Positions 1 through 6,220 of a stretch of 7,144 bases of DNA are shown here, piece by piece. Every line of letters starts with the position of its first letter. Position 1 is the stretch's first letter. The position numbers were made by a program, and so were the translations under genes. The stretch lies in contig JAIXRT010000054.1 in assembly GCA_027485075.1 (NCBI GenBank), forward strand, positions 1 through 7,144, in the 5' to 3' direction. A model generated the notes under the pieces. It saw nothing but the letters and a program-made list of their open reading frames with translations. It did no database searches and was not told the origin of the DNA. Origin of the DNA: Cytophagaceae bacterium (GTDB taxonomy: Bacteria > Bacteroidota > Bacteroidia > Cytophagales > Spirosomataceae).

Positions 1-185
1 ATGCGACGGGTTATGTCATTTATTCGGGCATCGCGCCGGATAAAATGTATACGTCGGTGCAGGTGTTCGGGGCCAACGAATATTACTTCAAGTCCATGGA
101 CAAAGACCGTACTTATTATTTTCAAATCGAAGCGTTTAATGAAAACGGAATAGGAACGCGCGGGCCGATCATTAAGTCGGAATAA
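1..185 (+). CDS. C-terminal end of a fibronectin-III-like domain, probably of a secreted glycoside hydrolase (5' end missing)
   Basis: The frame is open from the left edge (first full codon at base 3) and ends at a TAA at 183-185, giving 60 visible residues. The sequence reads as the second half of a beta-sandwich: a GYVIYSGIAPDKMYTS stretch, then YYFQIEAFNENGIG near the end. This resembles the terminal fibronectin type III domain attached to family 43 glycosidases (xylosidase/arabinosidase type) in Bacteroidota, where AFNENG followed by a short tail ends the protein. The catalytic part is outside the window, so the enzyme class is an inference from the tail only. The ATG at base 1 is in another frame and is not its start. 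The stop lies 14 bases inside the 3' end of the convergent DUF2851 gene. Other fibronectin-III-bearing secreted enzymes remain possible. Confidence 0.6.
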   Translation, partial: ATGYVIYSGIAPDKMYTSVQVFGANEYYFKSMDKDRTYYFQIEAFNENGIGTRGPIIKSE

Positions 186-1440
186 GAATTTCCTGTCCCA
201 CAGCACACGCCAAACAACGTTTTCGCGCGCAATAATTTTTATGCCATTGCAAGCTTGCTTGTGAATCTCCGGCGTGCCTCAAGGTCGTGTTTAATGAGGT
301 GAATTTTCGTGTAATGATGTTATTCTCAGGTTTGAGCTCACTGAGCCAGCGCCGCGCTTTCAGCGCGTAGATGGAGGTACTCTTGCTTGCAGAATAGGCA
401 AAAAGGAGCGGAATGAGCGTGTTCATGCAAATGGATTCGAAGGCTCCTTTTCCTAGACTAGTTTGGTGCGCGCTACTTTTTTTGCCGAAATGCGTGTGTA
501 TTGACCAATAGTCGATGGTGGGAATTTCAAAGAGCTGACGCACTGTTTTTAAATCCTGCATTTCGAGAAGTAACGAAATCAGCGAACAATTAGATCGCAC
601 TACCTCTGCAAATTGCGCGATACGAATGCTGGGAAAATTGGCCGGTCGGAGACGCAATAATTTCCAGTCGGTGATGTGGAGGTAGTTTGCTAGCCACCCA
701 TGCTTTTTTTTCAGATGAATGTATTCGCGCCGCAGTTCCCATTGGTACGCATCGCGCACGGGTTCTTCCAACAAACCCGCTAAACCAAAGAGCGCAGCTT
801 CAACTGCATAGGGTCGGTCTCGGTAACGCAAGATCAGCTTGAGGGGGCAATTTTGTGCGAGGCGCAGCATGGGTTCCGCATTGAGGGAAAATCCAAAAGA
901 TTTGGCAAGTGACTGGTAGCAAGCTTCCTCCCAATCGTACCCGTTGGTTTGTAATAACGTCGTGACATGTGCCTGTTTTTCGAGGAGGCGCTCCTCGAGG
1001 CAACGGTCAAACATTTCTTGTTTTGCTTGGACAGAAACAGTAGGAAAAAAATGTGCGCAGGCAAGGTCAGTGGTGGTGGGGCTAAGGGCTGATGGGGGTG
1101 CTTGGACGTAGGCCGACAAGCAAAAGGTGGGTATTTGGTGTTCATTCACATACGTAATGGCGCGATCGTTTTCCCATACCACATGCAGGATTACGTTTTC
1201 GTAACTGTGATCCGTGTGATGTCCATGCAGATGCCAGTCGGAGGAGCGCACATGCAATTCAATCGCACCGACCCACAGCAGGTCGTTGATTCTAATTTTG
1301 GCTTGTTGGAAATCTGCCCCCGCATGTATATTCTCAATCCCGGGATGGATAATCTGCACGGAGGCACCGCTCGTGAGGGTTAATTTTTTTCCAGAAAATC
1401 CTTGATTTTTCCAGAGGTAGGCCATCGTGATTTCGTTCAT
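172..1440 (-). CDS. DUF2851 family protein, function unknown
   Basis: This 422-residue protein is full length for the DUF2851 family, which is widespread in Bacteroidota and has no established function. The N-terminal half carries the recognisable family pattern: an early YLW near residue 8, HPG at 32-34, GADF at 41-44, then IELHVRSSDWHLHGHH at 60-75 and ENVILHVVWEND at 81-92, a run rich in His, Asp and Trp that could form a metal or active site (inference). The C-terminus has a compact cysteine cluster, Cys404, Cys409 and Cys412, in a C-x4-C-x2-C arrangement within NYCARKRCLACAVG. No signal peptide or membrane segment is visible, so it is probably cytoplasmic. The ATG at 1438-1440 is chosen because the family N-terminus begins right there; no clear ribosome binding site precedes it. 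It lies downstream of dusB and the EamA transporter on the same strand, after a 76-base gap that may hold its own promoter. Its 3' end overlaps the convergent glycosidase-like gene by 14 bases. Confidence 0.85.
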   Translation of the reverse strand: MNEITMAYLWKNQGFSGKKLTLTSGASVQIIHPGIENIHAGADFQQAKIRINDLLWVGAIELHVRSSDWHLHGHHTDHSYENVILHVVWENDRAITYVNEHQIPTFCLSAYVQAPPSALSPTTTDLACAHFFPTVSVQAKQEMFDRCLEERLLEKQAHVTTLLQTNGYDWEEACYQSLAKSFGFSLNAEPMLRLAQNCPLKLILRYRDRPYAVEAALFGLAGLLEEPVRDAYQWELRREYIHLKKKHGWLANYLHITDWKLLRLRPANFPSIRIAQFAEVVRSNCSLISLLLEMQDLKTVRQLFEIPTIDYWSIHTHFGKKSSAHQTSLGKGAFESICMNTLIPLLFAYSASKSTSIYALKARRWLSELKPENNIITRKFTSLNTTLRHAGDSQASLQWHKNYCARKRCLACAVGQEILIPT

Positions 1441-1460
1441 TGCGTGTGCTTGGATGAACG

Positions 1461-1505
1461 AATGTACGCGGCATTTTAATCAGGTATTTGATAAATGTAC
1501 GCGGC
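1461..1505. repeat. Pair of 12-base direct repeats upstream of the DUF2851 gene
   Basis: The 12 bases AATGTACGCGGC occur exactly at 1461-1472 and again at 1494-1505, 33 bases apart start to start, which is about three turns of the helix. Both lie in the 76-base gap between the transporter stop and the DUF2851 start. Read in the direction of DUF2851 transcription, the copies give TACATTCG and TACATTTA, each one mismatch from the Bacteroidota -7 element TAnnTTTG, but no convincing upstream TTG element stands at the right distance. They could be tandem sites for a regulator, a small duplication, or chance. Confidence 0.4.
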
Positions 1506-1516
1506 CGAAATAATTA

Positions 1517-2398
1517 TCAGTTTTTGGCTTTATTGACCAAATAAATCCCAGCTAATAGAATAAACATCGAGATCACTTGTAGGAAATAAATGGCCTCTCC
1601 GTCCATGAAACCCCAACCTAACGCAACGATGGGAATCATATAGGTAACGGAACTTGCGACGATGGCGCTGGTCCATTTGATGATTTGATTAAAGGCGAGC
1701 ATCCCGATGGCGGAACCGAAAAGTCCGAGTGCCATTGCGGAGATGAATGACCAGAGGTGTTCTTGATCTAAGGGTAAACTGAAAAATCCGGTGTAGATTA
1801 AAACGCCTAGGGCGAGCGGACCGATCATCATGAAAATTCCAGCGGTGGAGGTCAGCGGATGCATGTCGCTCAAACGGGTTTTGACAATGTGCATGTTGAT
1901 GCCATACAACAAGGTCGCCAGGACCACCCAAAGTCCATGGATATTAAAGTCGATGTTCAATCCTTGGCCGGCGAAAAGCAATCCGAGGCATCCTACAAGT
2001 CCTACGAATATTCCGGTTGTTTGTTTCCAAATGAACGGTTGGGCAAAAAATAGAATGCCAATTATCAGTGTAAAAAGCGGAGTAAATGCATTCAGCATGC
2101 CGGAAAGGGCGCTAGACAGGTGCTGTCCGGCAACGGCGAAAAGCATGGCGGGGATGAGGTTTCCCGTTAATCCGGCCAGTAAAAATGAGCTCGCGTGTTT
2201 TTTCTCCATGTATTTGAAACGCTTCCAAAAAATGGGGATAAAAAATAAACTGGCGGAGCAGATGCGGAGTGCGCCTACTTGAAGTGCAGAATAGTGGACG
2301 AGGGATTTTTTGACTAAAATAAATGAGCTTCCCCAAATCACAGCCAAACCCAAGATAGCTAGGAAAATAACGAGTGTTGATTTTTTATTCTCCGGCAT
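1517..2398 (-). CDS. EamA/DMT-superfamily transporter
   Basis: A 293-residue, very hydrophobic protein with about ten membrane helices in two homologous halves, the standard build and length of EamA-type (drug/metabolite transporter, RhaT/YdcZ-like) carriers in the inner membrane. The first half shows the family's WGSSF near residues 22-26 and the ALSGMLNAFTPLFTLIIG helix at 97-114. The second repeat begins near WVVLATLLYGINMHIVK (157-173) and contains AIVASSVTYMIPIVALGWG (245-263), which matches the helix 9 pattern of the family. The substrate cannot be read from sequence; relatives export amino acids, metabolites or drugs. The ATG at 2396-2398 is preferred; a TTG four codons upstream (2408-2410) is also in frame but is a rarer start. 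With the ATG the gene overlaps the end of dusB by 14 bases, which points to co-transcription and translational coupling. No functional link between the two is evident beyond shared expression. Confidence 0.88.
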   Translation of the reverse strand: MPENKKSTLVIFLAILGLAVIWGSSFILVKKSLVHYSALQVGALRICSASLFFIPIFWKRFKYMEKKHASSFLLAGLTGNLIPAMLFAVAGQHLSSALSGMLNAFTPLFTLIIGILFFAQPFIWKQTTGIFVGLVGCLGLLFAGQGLNIDFNIHGLWVVLATLLYGINMHIVKTRLSDMHPLTSTAGIFMMIGPLALGVLIYTGFFSLPLDQEHLWSFISAMALGLFGSAIGMLAFNQIIKWTSAIVASSVTYMIPIVALGWGFMDGEAIYFLQVISMFILLAGIYLVNKAKN

Positions 2399-3368
2399 AA
2401 TGGAAGGCAATTTCGTGTAGTGTTTCTTTAATTTCTTCGAGTGAGTAACTGGTCACCAGCTTGGTGCGGAAAGGTTTGAAGTGATCCATGCCGCGGAAAT
2501 AATTGGAATAGTGGCGGCGCATTTCTACGATGCCACCGTGATTCCCTTTCCAACGAATCGAAAAGTCGAGGTGGGATTCGCACACGGAGATGCGTTCTTC
2601 CAGGCTTGGGGGAGCTAAAAATTCCCCAGTAGCTAAGTAGTGTTTGATTTCATTAAAGATCCACGGATAACCGATGGATGCCCGACCGATCATGATGCCG
2701 TCGACGCCGTATTTATCGCGGTATTCGAGAGCCTTTTGCGGCGAATCGATATCACCATTTCCGAAAATCGGAATTTTGATACGGGGATTTTCTTTCACTT
2801 TGGCAATTAAACGCCAGTCGGCCTCGCCCTTATACATCTGAACACGTGTTCTTCCATGTACTGTAAGTGCCTGTATACCAATATCTTGTAGCCTTTCAGC
2901 CACATCTTCAATGTTTTTCGTGGAATCATCCCAGCCTAAGCGCGTTTTTACGGTGACTGGAAGATGCGTGGCTTTGACGACCGCGGCGGTCATCGCAACC
3001 ATTTTGGGAATATCTTGTAGGAGTGCGGCTCCAGCTCCGCGGCAGGCAACTTGTTTCACGGGGCACCCGTAGTTGATGTCGATTAAATCGGGGCCAGCTT
3101 TCGTGGCGATCTCGGTACAAGACGCCATGGTCTCAATGGAAGAACCAAATAACTGGATGCCGATGGGTCTTTCATATTCGAAAATATCTAATTTTTGTAC
3201 GCTTTTTGCAGCGTCGCGAATGAGGCCTTCCGACGAAATAAATTCGGTATACATGAGATCTGCGCCGTTTGCTTTACATACAGCCCGAAATGGTGGATCT
3301 GAGACATCCTCCATGGGGGCAAGAAGTAAAGGAAATGAGCCAAGCTCGATGTTGCCGATTTTTACCAT
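2385..3368 (-). CDS. dusB: tRNA-dihydrouridine synthase (DusB-type)
   Basis: This cytoplasmic flavoenzyme reduces specific uridines in the tRNA D-loop to dihydrouridine using FMN and NADPH. The protein has 327 residues, normal for bacterial Dus enzymes, with an N-terminal TIM barrel and a C-terminal helical tRNA-binding domain (about residue 245 on). Visible motifs are APMEDVSDPPFR at 17-28 (FMN site), DINYGCP with the catalytic acid Cys102, VKTRLGWD with Lys141, HGRTRVQMYKG at 171-181, and the phosphate-binding NGDI (204-207) and IGRA (227-230). The spacing and the HGRTR..MYKG block fit the DusB/NifR3 branch. ATG 3366-3368 is chosen because the conserved KIGNIELG start of the family follows at once; an in-frame TTG 13 codons upstream would add an atypical tail and run into the divergent gene's start. 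It is the first gene of the leftward group and overlaps the transporter by 14 bases. No key residue is missing. Confidence 0.95.
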   Translation of the reverse strand: MVKIGNIELGSFPLLLAPMEDVSDPPFRAVCKANGADLMYTEFISSEGLIRDAAKSVQKLDIFEYERPIGIQLFGSSIETMASCTEIATKAGPDLIDINYGCPVKQVACRGAGAALLQDIPKMVAMTAAVVKATHLPVTVKTRLGWDDSTKNIEDVAERLQDIGIQALTVHGRTRVQMYKGEADWRLIAKVKENPRIKIPIFGNGDIDSPQKALEYRDKYGVDGIMIGRASIGYPWIFNEIKHYLATGEFLAPPSLEERISVCESHLDFSIRWKGNHGGIVEMRRHYSNYFRGMDHFKPFRTKLVTSYSLEEIKETLHEIAFHYAGE

Positions 3369-3401
3369 GCTGTTTAAAAATTGTGTAAATTTACGACCAT
3401 T
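3369..3401. promoter_or_regulatory. 33-base divergent gap with a palindrome between dusB and the CPBP protease gene
   Basis: Only 33 bases separate the chosen ATG codons of two divergent genes, so both promoters must fit here or reach into the coding sequences. The centre holds a perfect 10-base palindrome GTAAATTTAC at 3385-3394. On each strand it gives TAAATTTA, one base from the Bacteroidota -7 consensus TAnnTTTG, so a shared or back-to-back promoter core is conceivable. I could not find a well-spaced -33 TTG element on either strand, so promoter assignment is an inference from position. An operator is the other reading. Confidence 0.35.
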
Positions 3402-4355
3402 ATGCAAGAAAACCAGTATTCTGGGCCAACTCGTTGGTTAGGCCTTACTTCGAACCTCTTAAGTCTCTTTGGTTTTTTCCTCTTGGGAAGCTTTTTGGGA
3501 CAGTTTTTCGGATTGCTTGCGGTGGTGGCTATTTTGGAATTGCCCACGACTGATGTCAACCAATTTCAGAAATTACTCATTGACTTTATTGCGCATCCGC
3601 AAAAGTATGCCAATGCCTTTCATGGCATGATGGCCTTGCAGTGGTTTTCGGCCTTATTTACGTTCGTATTGGGTCCTTGGGCTTATTTATCATTTGTGGA
3701 GAAGCGTTCGATTTTGGATTTGAATCAAGGGGAAACACCTCGATTTCAGATCTTTATTTGGGCTGTATTGACCGTATTGGTATCTATGCCTTTCATGGAG
3801 TATGTCATTCAGTGGAACGAAAACATCGTATTGCCTGCTGGATTTGAGGGGGTGGAACAATGGATGAAATCGTCGGAAAGTAGTTTGGCTGAATTGACTA
3901 AATTTTTATTGAATTTCCAGTCAGACATGGACTTCGCTCTGGCGATACTGGTGATTGCTGGAATTGCAGCGCTGGGCGAGGAGATCTTTTTCCGAGGTGT
4001 ATTGCAGTCAATGTTTCTCAGGTATTTCGGCAATAAGCACGTGGCCATTTGGGCGGCAGCAGCGATCTTCAGCTTCATTCATTTCCAGTTTTATGGATTT
4101 TTTCCACGCATGTTTTTGGGTGCCTTTTTTGGGTATTTGTATGTGTGGTATGGAAGTATTTGGGTGCCGATTTTGGCTCACTTCTTTAATAATGCGTGGA
4201 CGCTGACGATGCATTATATGTATCAAAAGAAAAGTATTACCATCAATCCGGAACAGATGGTGTCTGAGATTCCGTGGTGGTCGGCCGCGCTATCTGTGGT
4301 ATTGATCGTGTTTTATTTACGTAGATTGTACCTTTTGCGGACAGAAGAGTCATGA
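3402..4355 (+). CDS. CPBP-family intramembrane glutamic endopeptidase (CAAX protease/Abi type)
   Basis: A 317-residue polytopic membrane protein with the complete CPBP (Rce1-like) active-site set. Motif 1 is EEIFFRG, with Glu193, Glu194 and Arg198; motif 2 is FSFIH, with Phe223 and His227; motif 3 is HFFNN, with His260 and Asn264. Glu193 and the two histidines are the expected catalytic group inside the membrane. About eight hydrophobic segments are visible, the first starting near residue 13, and a large loop of about 50 residues lies before the catalytic core. Bacterial members cleave membrane proteins or serve in peptide processing or immunity, but the substrate of this one is unknown. ATG 3402-3404 is preferred over an in-frame TTG at 3381, which lies inside the divergent gap. 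The stop overlaps the next start as ATGA (4352-4355). Linkage to a DUF2007 gene and cdsA suggests a housekeeping membrane role rather than bacteriocin immunity (inference). Confidence 0.9.
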   Translation: MQENQYSGPTRWLGLTSNLLSLFGFFLLGSFLGQFFGLLAVVAILELPTTDVNQFQKLLIDFIAHPQKYANAFHGMMALQWFSALFTFVLGPWAYLSFVEKRSILDLNQGETPRFQIFIWAVLTVLVSMPFMEYVIQWNENIVLPAGFEGVEQWMKSSESSLAELTKFLLNFQSDMDFALAILVIAGIAALGEEIFFRGVLQSMFLRYFGNKHVAIWAAAAIFSFIHFQFYGFFPRMFLGAFFGYLYVWYGSIWVPILAHFFNNAWTLTMHYMYQKKSITINPEQMVSEIPWWSAALSVVLIVFYLRRLYLLRTEES

Positions 4356-4546
4356 AAGACTGGGTCAAAATCGCGGAATCGCGGACGGGAATCGATTTAG
4401 AGATGGACAAAGCCTTGCTTTGGGAGCAGGCGGAGATTCGCGCCGTGGTATTGAACCAGAAAGTGAGTGCCTATGATTTAGGAAATTGGGAATTGTATGT
4501 ACACGTGAAGGATGAAGTGGAGGCGAGAACTTTAGTCTTGAAATAA
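4352..4546 (+). CDS. DUF2007-type small protein (putative signal-transducing protein)
   Basis: A 64-residue acidic soluble protein. The pattern MKDWVKIAES...ALLWEQAEIRAVVLNQKVSAYDLGNWELYVHVKDEVEARTLV matches the DUF2007 fold, a small ferredoxin-like alpha/beta domain: an opening strand, a helix that ends before a glycine-like turn, the AVVLNQK strand, then an ELYVHVKDE strand and final helix. Family members are often annotated as putative signal-transducing proteins, but the actual role is unknown; a structural resemblance to GlnB-like domains has been noted for the family. The start is fixed by the ATGA overlap with the protease gene and by a purine-rich AGAAGAG at 4343-4349, one of the few plausible ribosome binding sites in the window. 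cdsA begins 1 base after its stop, so all three genes are probably translated from one message. It has no signal peptide or membrane helix. Confidence 0.8.
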   Translation: MKDWVKIAESRTGIDLEMDKALLWEQAEIRAVVLNQKVSAYDLGNWELYVHVKDEVEARTLVLK

Positions 4547-4547
4547 T

Positions 4548-5381
4548 ATGGGATTACGTCAAATGTCAAATTTACAACAACGGATTATCGCCGCGCTGAT
4601 TGGCGTGCCGATTTTGTTGTTTTGTATCATTTATTCAGATTACACGTTTTTGTGCTTGTTCTTGATTATCGGGGCATTGGCCCAGTTGGAATTTTACAAG
4701 CTGGTGGGGAGCATGGGCGATAACCTACCCTTGACCTTTTACGGAACTTTCTGTGGGATTGTATTGCATTTATTGACCTTCTTTATTGAAAAAGGGGATG
4801 TAGCGTATCAGAATTACTACATACTTTCGCCCTTATTGACGCTGATTTTTTTCATCAAATTATATAAGTCCAAAGATGAAAAGCCCTTTAAAAACATTGC
4901 ATACACGTTTTTAGGCATTATTTACGTCGCACTACCCTTTGCTTTGTTGACCGTTTTAGCCTTTATCCAGGATGAAAAATATGATCCCAACATCGTGATG
5001 GGATGTTTGTTTTTGTTGTGGGCGAGTGATTCGGGGGCGTATTTTGCTGGCACGAAATTTGGCAAGACGAAGTTATTTGAGCGTGTATCGCCGAAGAAAT
5101 CCTGGGAGGGAAGTATTGGTGGCTTGGTGACGGCGATGGTGGTGGCGACGATTTTAGGTAACTACTTTACGAATTACACCGCGTTTCAGTGGTATGCGAT
5201 TGGGATTATCATTGTGGTCGCGGGCACGTATGGAGATTTGGTGGAATCGTTGTTTAAGCGCAGTATTAACATTAAAGATTCGGCGGATACGATTCCGGGT
5301 CATGGTGGATTTCTGGATCGTTTCGATGGCTTGTTACTTTCTATCCCCTTTATCATAACATTTCTAAAATTAGTTCGTTAA
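4548..5381 (+). CDS. cdsA: Phosphatidate cytidylyltransferase (CDP-diacylglycerol synthase)
   Basis: An inner-membrane enzyme that makes CDP-diacylglycerol from phosphatidic acid and CTP, the branch point for all bacterial phospholipids. The 277 residues match the usual family length, with about eight membrane helices. The CdsA signature is complete at residues 234-260: S-L-F-K-R, then K-D after four residues, then IPGHGGFLDRFD, which includes the metal-binding acidic residues. Upstream, DSGAYFAGTKFGKTKL and SPKKSWEGSIGG carry the other conserved polar positions of the nucleotide site. The ATG at 4548 sits 1 base after the DUF2007 stop and is taken as the start; a second ATG at 4563 (MSNLQQRII) is equally plausible and would give 272 residues. 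It is the third gene of the CPBP-DUF2007-cdsA set. No intrinsic terminator is evident in the 44 bases after it, so some read-through into the next gene is possible. Confidence 0.95.
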   Translation: MGLRQMSNLQQRIIAALIGVPILLFCIIYSDYTFLCLFLIIGALAQLEFYKLVGSMGDNLPLTFYGTFCGIVLHLLTFFIEKGDVAYQNYYILSPLLTLIFFIKLYKSKDEKPFKNIAYTFLGIIYVALPFALLTVLAFIQDEKYDPNIVMGCLFLLWASDSGAYFAGTKFGKTKLFERVSPKKSWEGSIGGLVTAMVVATILGNYFTNYTAFQWYAIGIIIVVAGTYGDLVESLFKRSINIKDSADTIPGHGGFLDRFDGLLLSIPFIITFLKLVR

Positions 5382-5425
5382 TAATTTTAATGTTTTGTCA
5401 ATCGTAATTTGACTTATCTTGCAGG

Positions 5426-6139
5426 ATGTTTAGTCGGTGTATACTTTGTCTTCTTATCTGCGTCTCGTTCTCGAGTCGTTTGTTTGCCCAGGGGCAGGAC
5501 AAAACCGTATTATTCAACGCCCGTGTTATTTCATCCACTAATTCGGAGTATTTGCCTTTAGCTTATGTGTATAATCCAGCGGCTGGTCGGGGTGCATTAA
5601 GTGACAATTTTGGGCAAGTGGACCTCTATGTTTTTCCAGGAGACAGTTTGGTATTCACCTACATCGGGTATAAGCCGCAGTATTATGTGATTCCGCGAAA
5701 GACGGATGTGGTGCATCAGGCGATTATTGAGATGCAGGAGGATAATAAGATGTTGTCGGAAGTGAAGGTTTTTTTACATGCCAATGAGGATGAATTTAAG
5801 AAGGCTTTCTTAAGTATGAAAGTACGTGATGAGCGTCAGAAACGTATTTTAGCGGATAATTTGGAGCAATCGAAGTTGAACGTTTTTGCGTTGCAGGCGG
5901 GGATGGGGGCGAGTGCCAACTTCCGAAATTTCTCAGATATGATGGTTTCATCGCAGGCGAATAGATCATTTTTTGCCAGTCCGATGCTCGCTTTGACGAA
6001 CCCATTTGCGTGGGCGAATTTTATTCAGTCGGTGAAAAGGGGAGATCTAAAGCGCAAGGATTGGAAGCCGGCTTTTGAGATTCAACCGAAGCAGGTAATT
6101 TCACCGTCGCAGTTCATGCGGGATCTGAATCGTAAGTAG
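5426..6139 (+). CDS. Exported carboxypeptidase-regulatory-like domain protein, function unknown
   Basis: A 237-residue protein beginning with a typical signal peptide: Arg4, a hydrophobic core at residues 5-15, and a likely cleavage after Ala21 (RLFA/QGQD). There is no lipobox cysteine after the core, so it is probably periplasmic or outer-membrane associated rather than a lipoprotein. Residues 28-104 form a carboxypeptidase-regulatory-like beta-sandwich: LFNARVISSTNSEYLPLAYVYN, the glycine-rich AAGRGALSDNFGQVDLYVFPGD, then SLVFTYIGYKP. This domain normally precedes TonB-dependent receptors, and NKMLSEVKVF at 107-116 even resembles the junction to a receptor plug. Here no plug or barrel follows; instead there is a charged, helical stretch of about 120 residues with no family I recognise. 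The ATG at 5426 is the only start that gives the whole signal peptide. Relatives occur as stand-alone proteins in Bacteroidota with no known function. It may be read together with cdsA or from its own promoter. Confidence 0.8.
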   Translation: MFSRCILCLLICVSFSSRLFAQGQDKTVLFNARVISSTNSEYLPLAYVYNPAAGRGALSDNFGQVDLYVFPGDSLVFTYIGYKPQYYVIPRKTDVVHQAIIEMQEDNKMLSEVKVFLHANEDEFKKAFLSMKVRDERQKRILADNLEQSKLNVFALQAGMGASANFRNFSDMMVSSQANRSFFASPMLALTNPFAWANFIQSVKRGDLKRKDWKPAFEIQPKQVISPSQFMRDLNRK

Positions 6140-6170
6140 AGGTCAGGCAGATTTTTCAATATGGTACATC

Positions 6171-6220
6171 ATTTAGGAAGTCTTTCGAGGTCGCAGACCC
6201 CGGAAGCGATTACCCTAAAT
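6171..6220. terminator. Long imperfect hairpin in the convergent gap, possible transcription terminator
   Basis: Two nested inverted repeats fold into one structure. The outer arms ATTTAGG (6171-6177) and CCTAAAT (6214-6220) pair perfectly over 7 bases. Inside, CTTTCGAGGTC (6182-6192) pairs with GACCCCGGAAG (6196-6206) over 11 positions with one G-U pair and one A-C mismatch, closed by a 3-base loop GCA. It lies between two convergent genes and includes the stop and last codons of the AraC-type gene. It lacks the adjoining T-run of a textbook intrinsic terminator on either side (the only T-run, 6152-6156, is before it on the + strand), so the terminator role is an inference from position and structure. 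Confidence 0.4.

Noticed and set aside
1102..1383. 93-codon + strand frame opposite the DUF2851 N-terminus
   Set aside because: It mirrors the strongly conserved DUF2851 block on the other strand and has no features of its own.
1830..2282. 150-codon open frame on the + strand opposite the transporter gene
   Set aside because: It lies wholly antisense to a well-supported EamA gene, has no recognisable domain and reads as a composition artefact.
3073..3441. 122-codon open frame on the + strand across the dusB start
   Set aside because: It is antisense to conserved dusB motifs and overlaps the CPBP start in another frame; the peptide resembles no family.
5397..5413. 5-base inverted repeat GTCAA/TTGAC in the gap after cdsA
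   Set aside because: A 5-base arm with a 7-base loop is expected by chance in A+T-rich intergenic DNA and has no T-run after it.
5393..5421. Possible promoter TTTTG (5393-5397) plus TATCTTG (5415-5421) before the exported protein gene
   Set aside because: The spacing is short for a Bacteroidota promoter and the transcript would start at the ATG itself, so it is too weak to list as a feature.
6123..6156. ATCTG/CAGAT arms followed by a run of five T as an intrinsic terminator for the exported protein gene
   Set aside because: The 5-base, weak stem with a 20-base loop is too unstable to support a terminator call.
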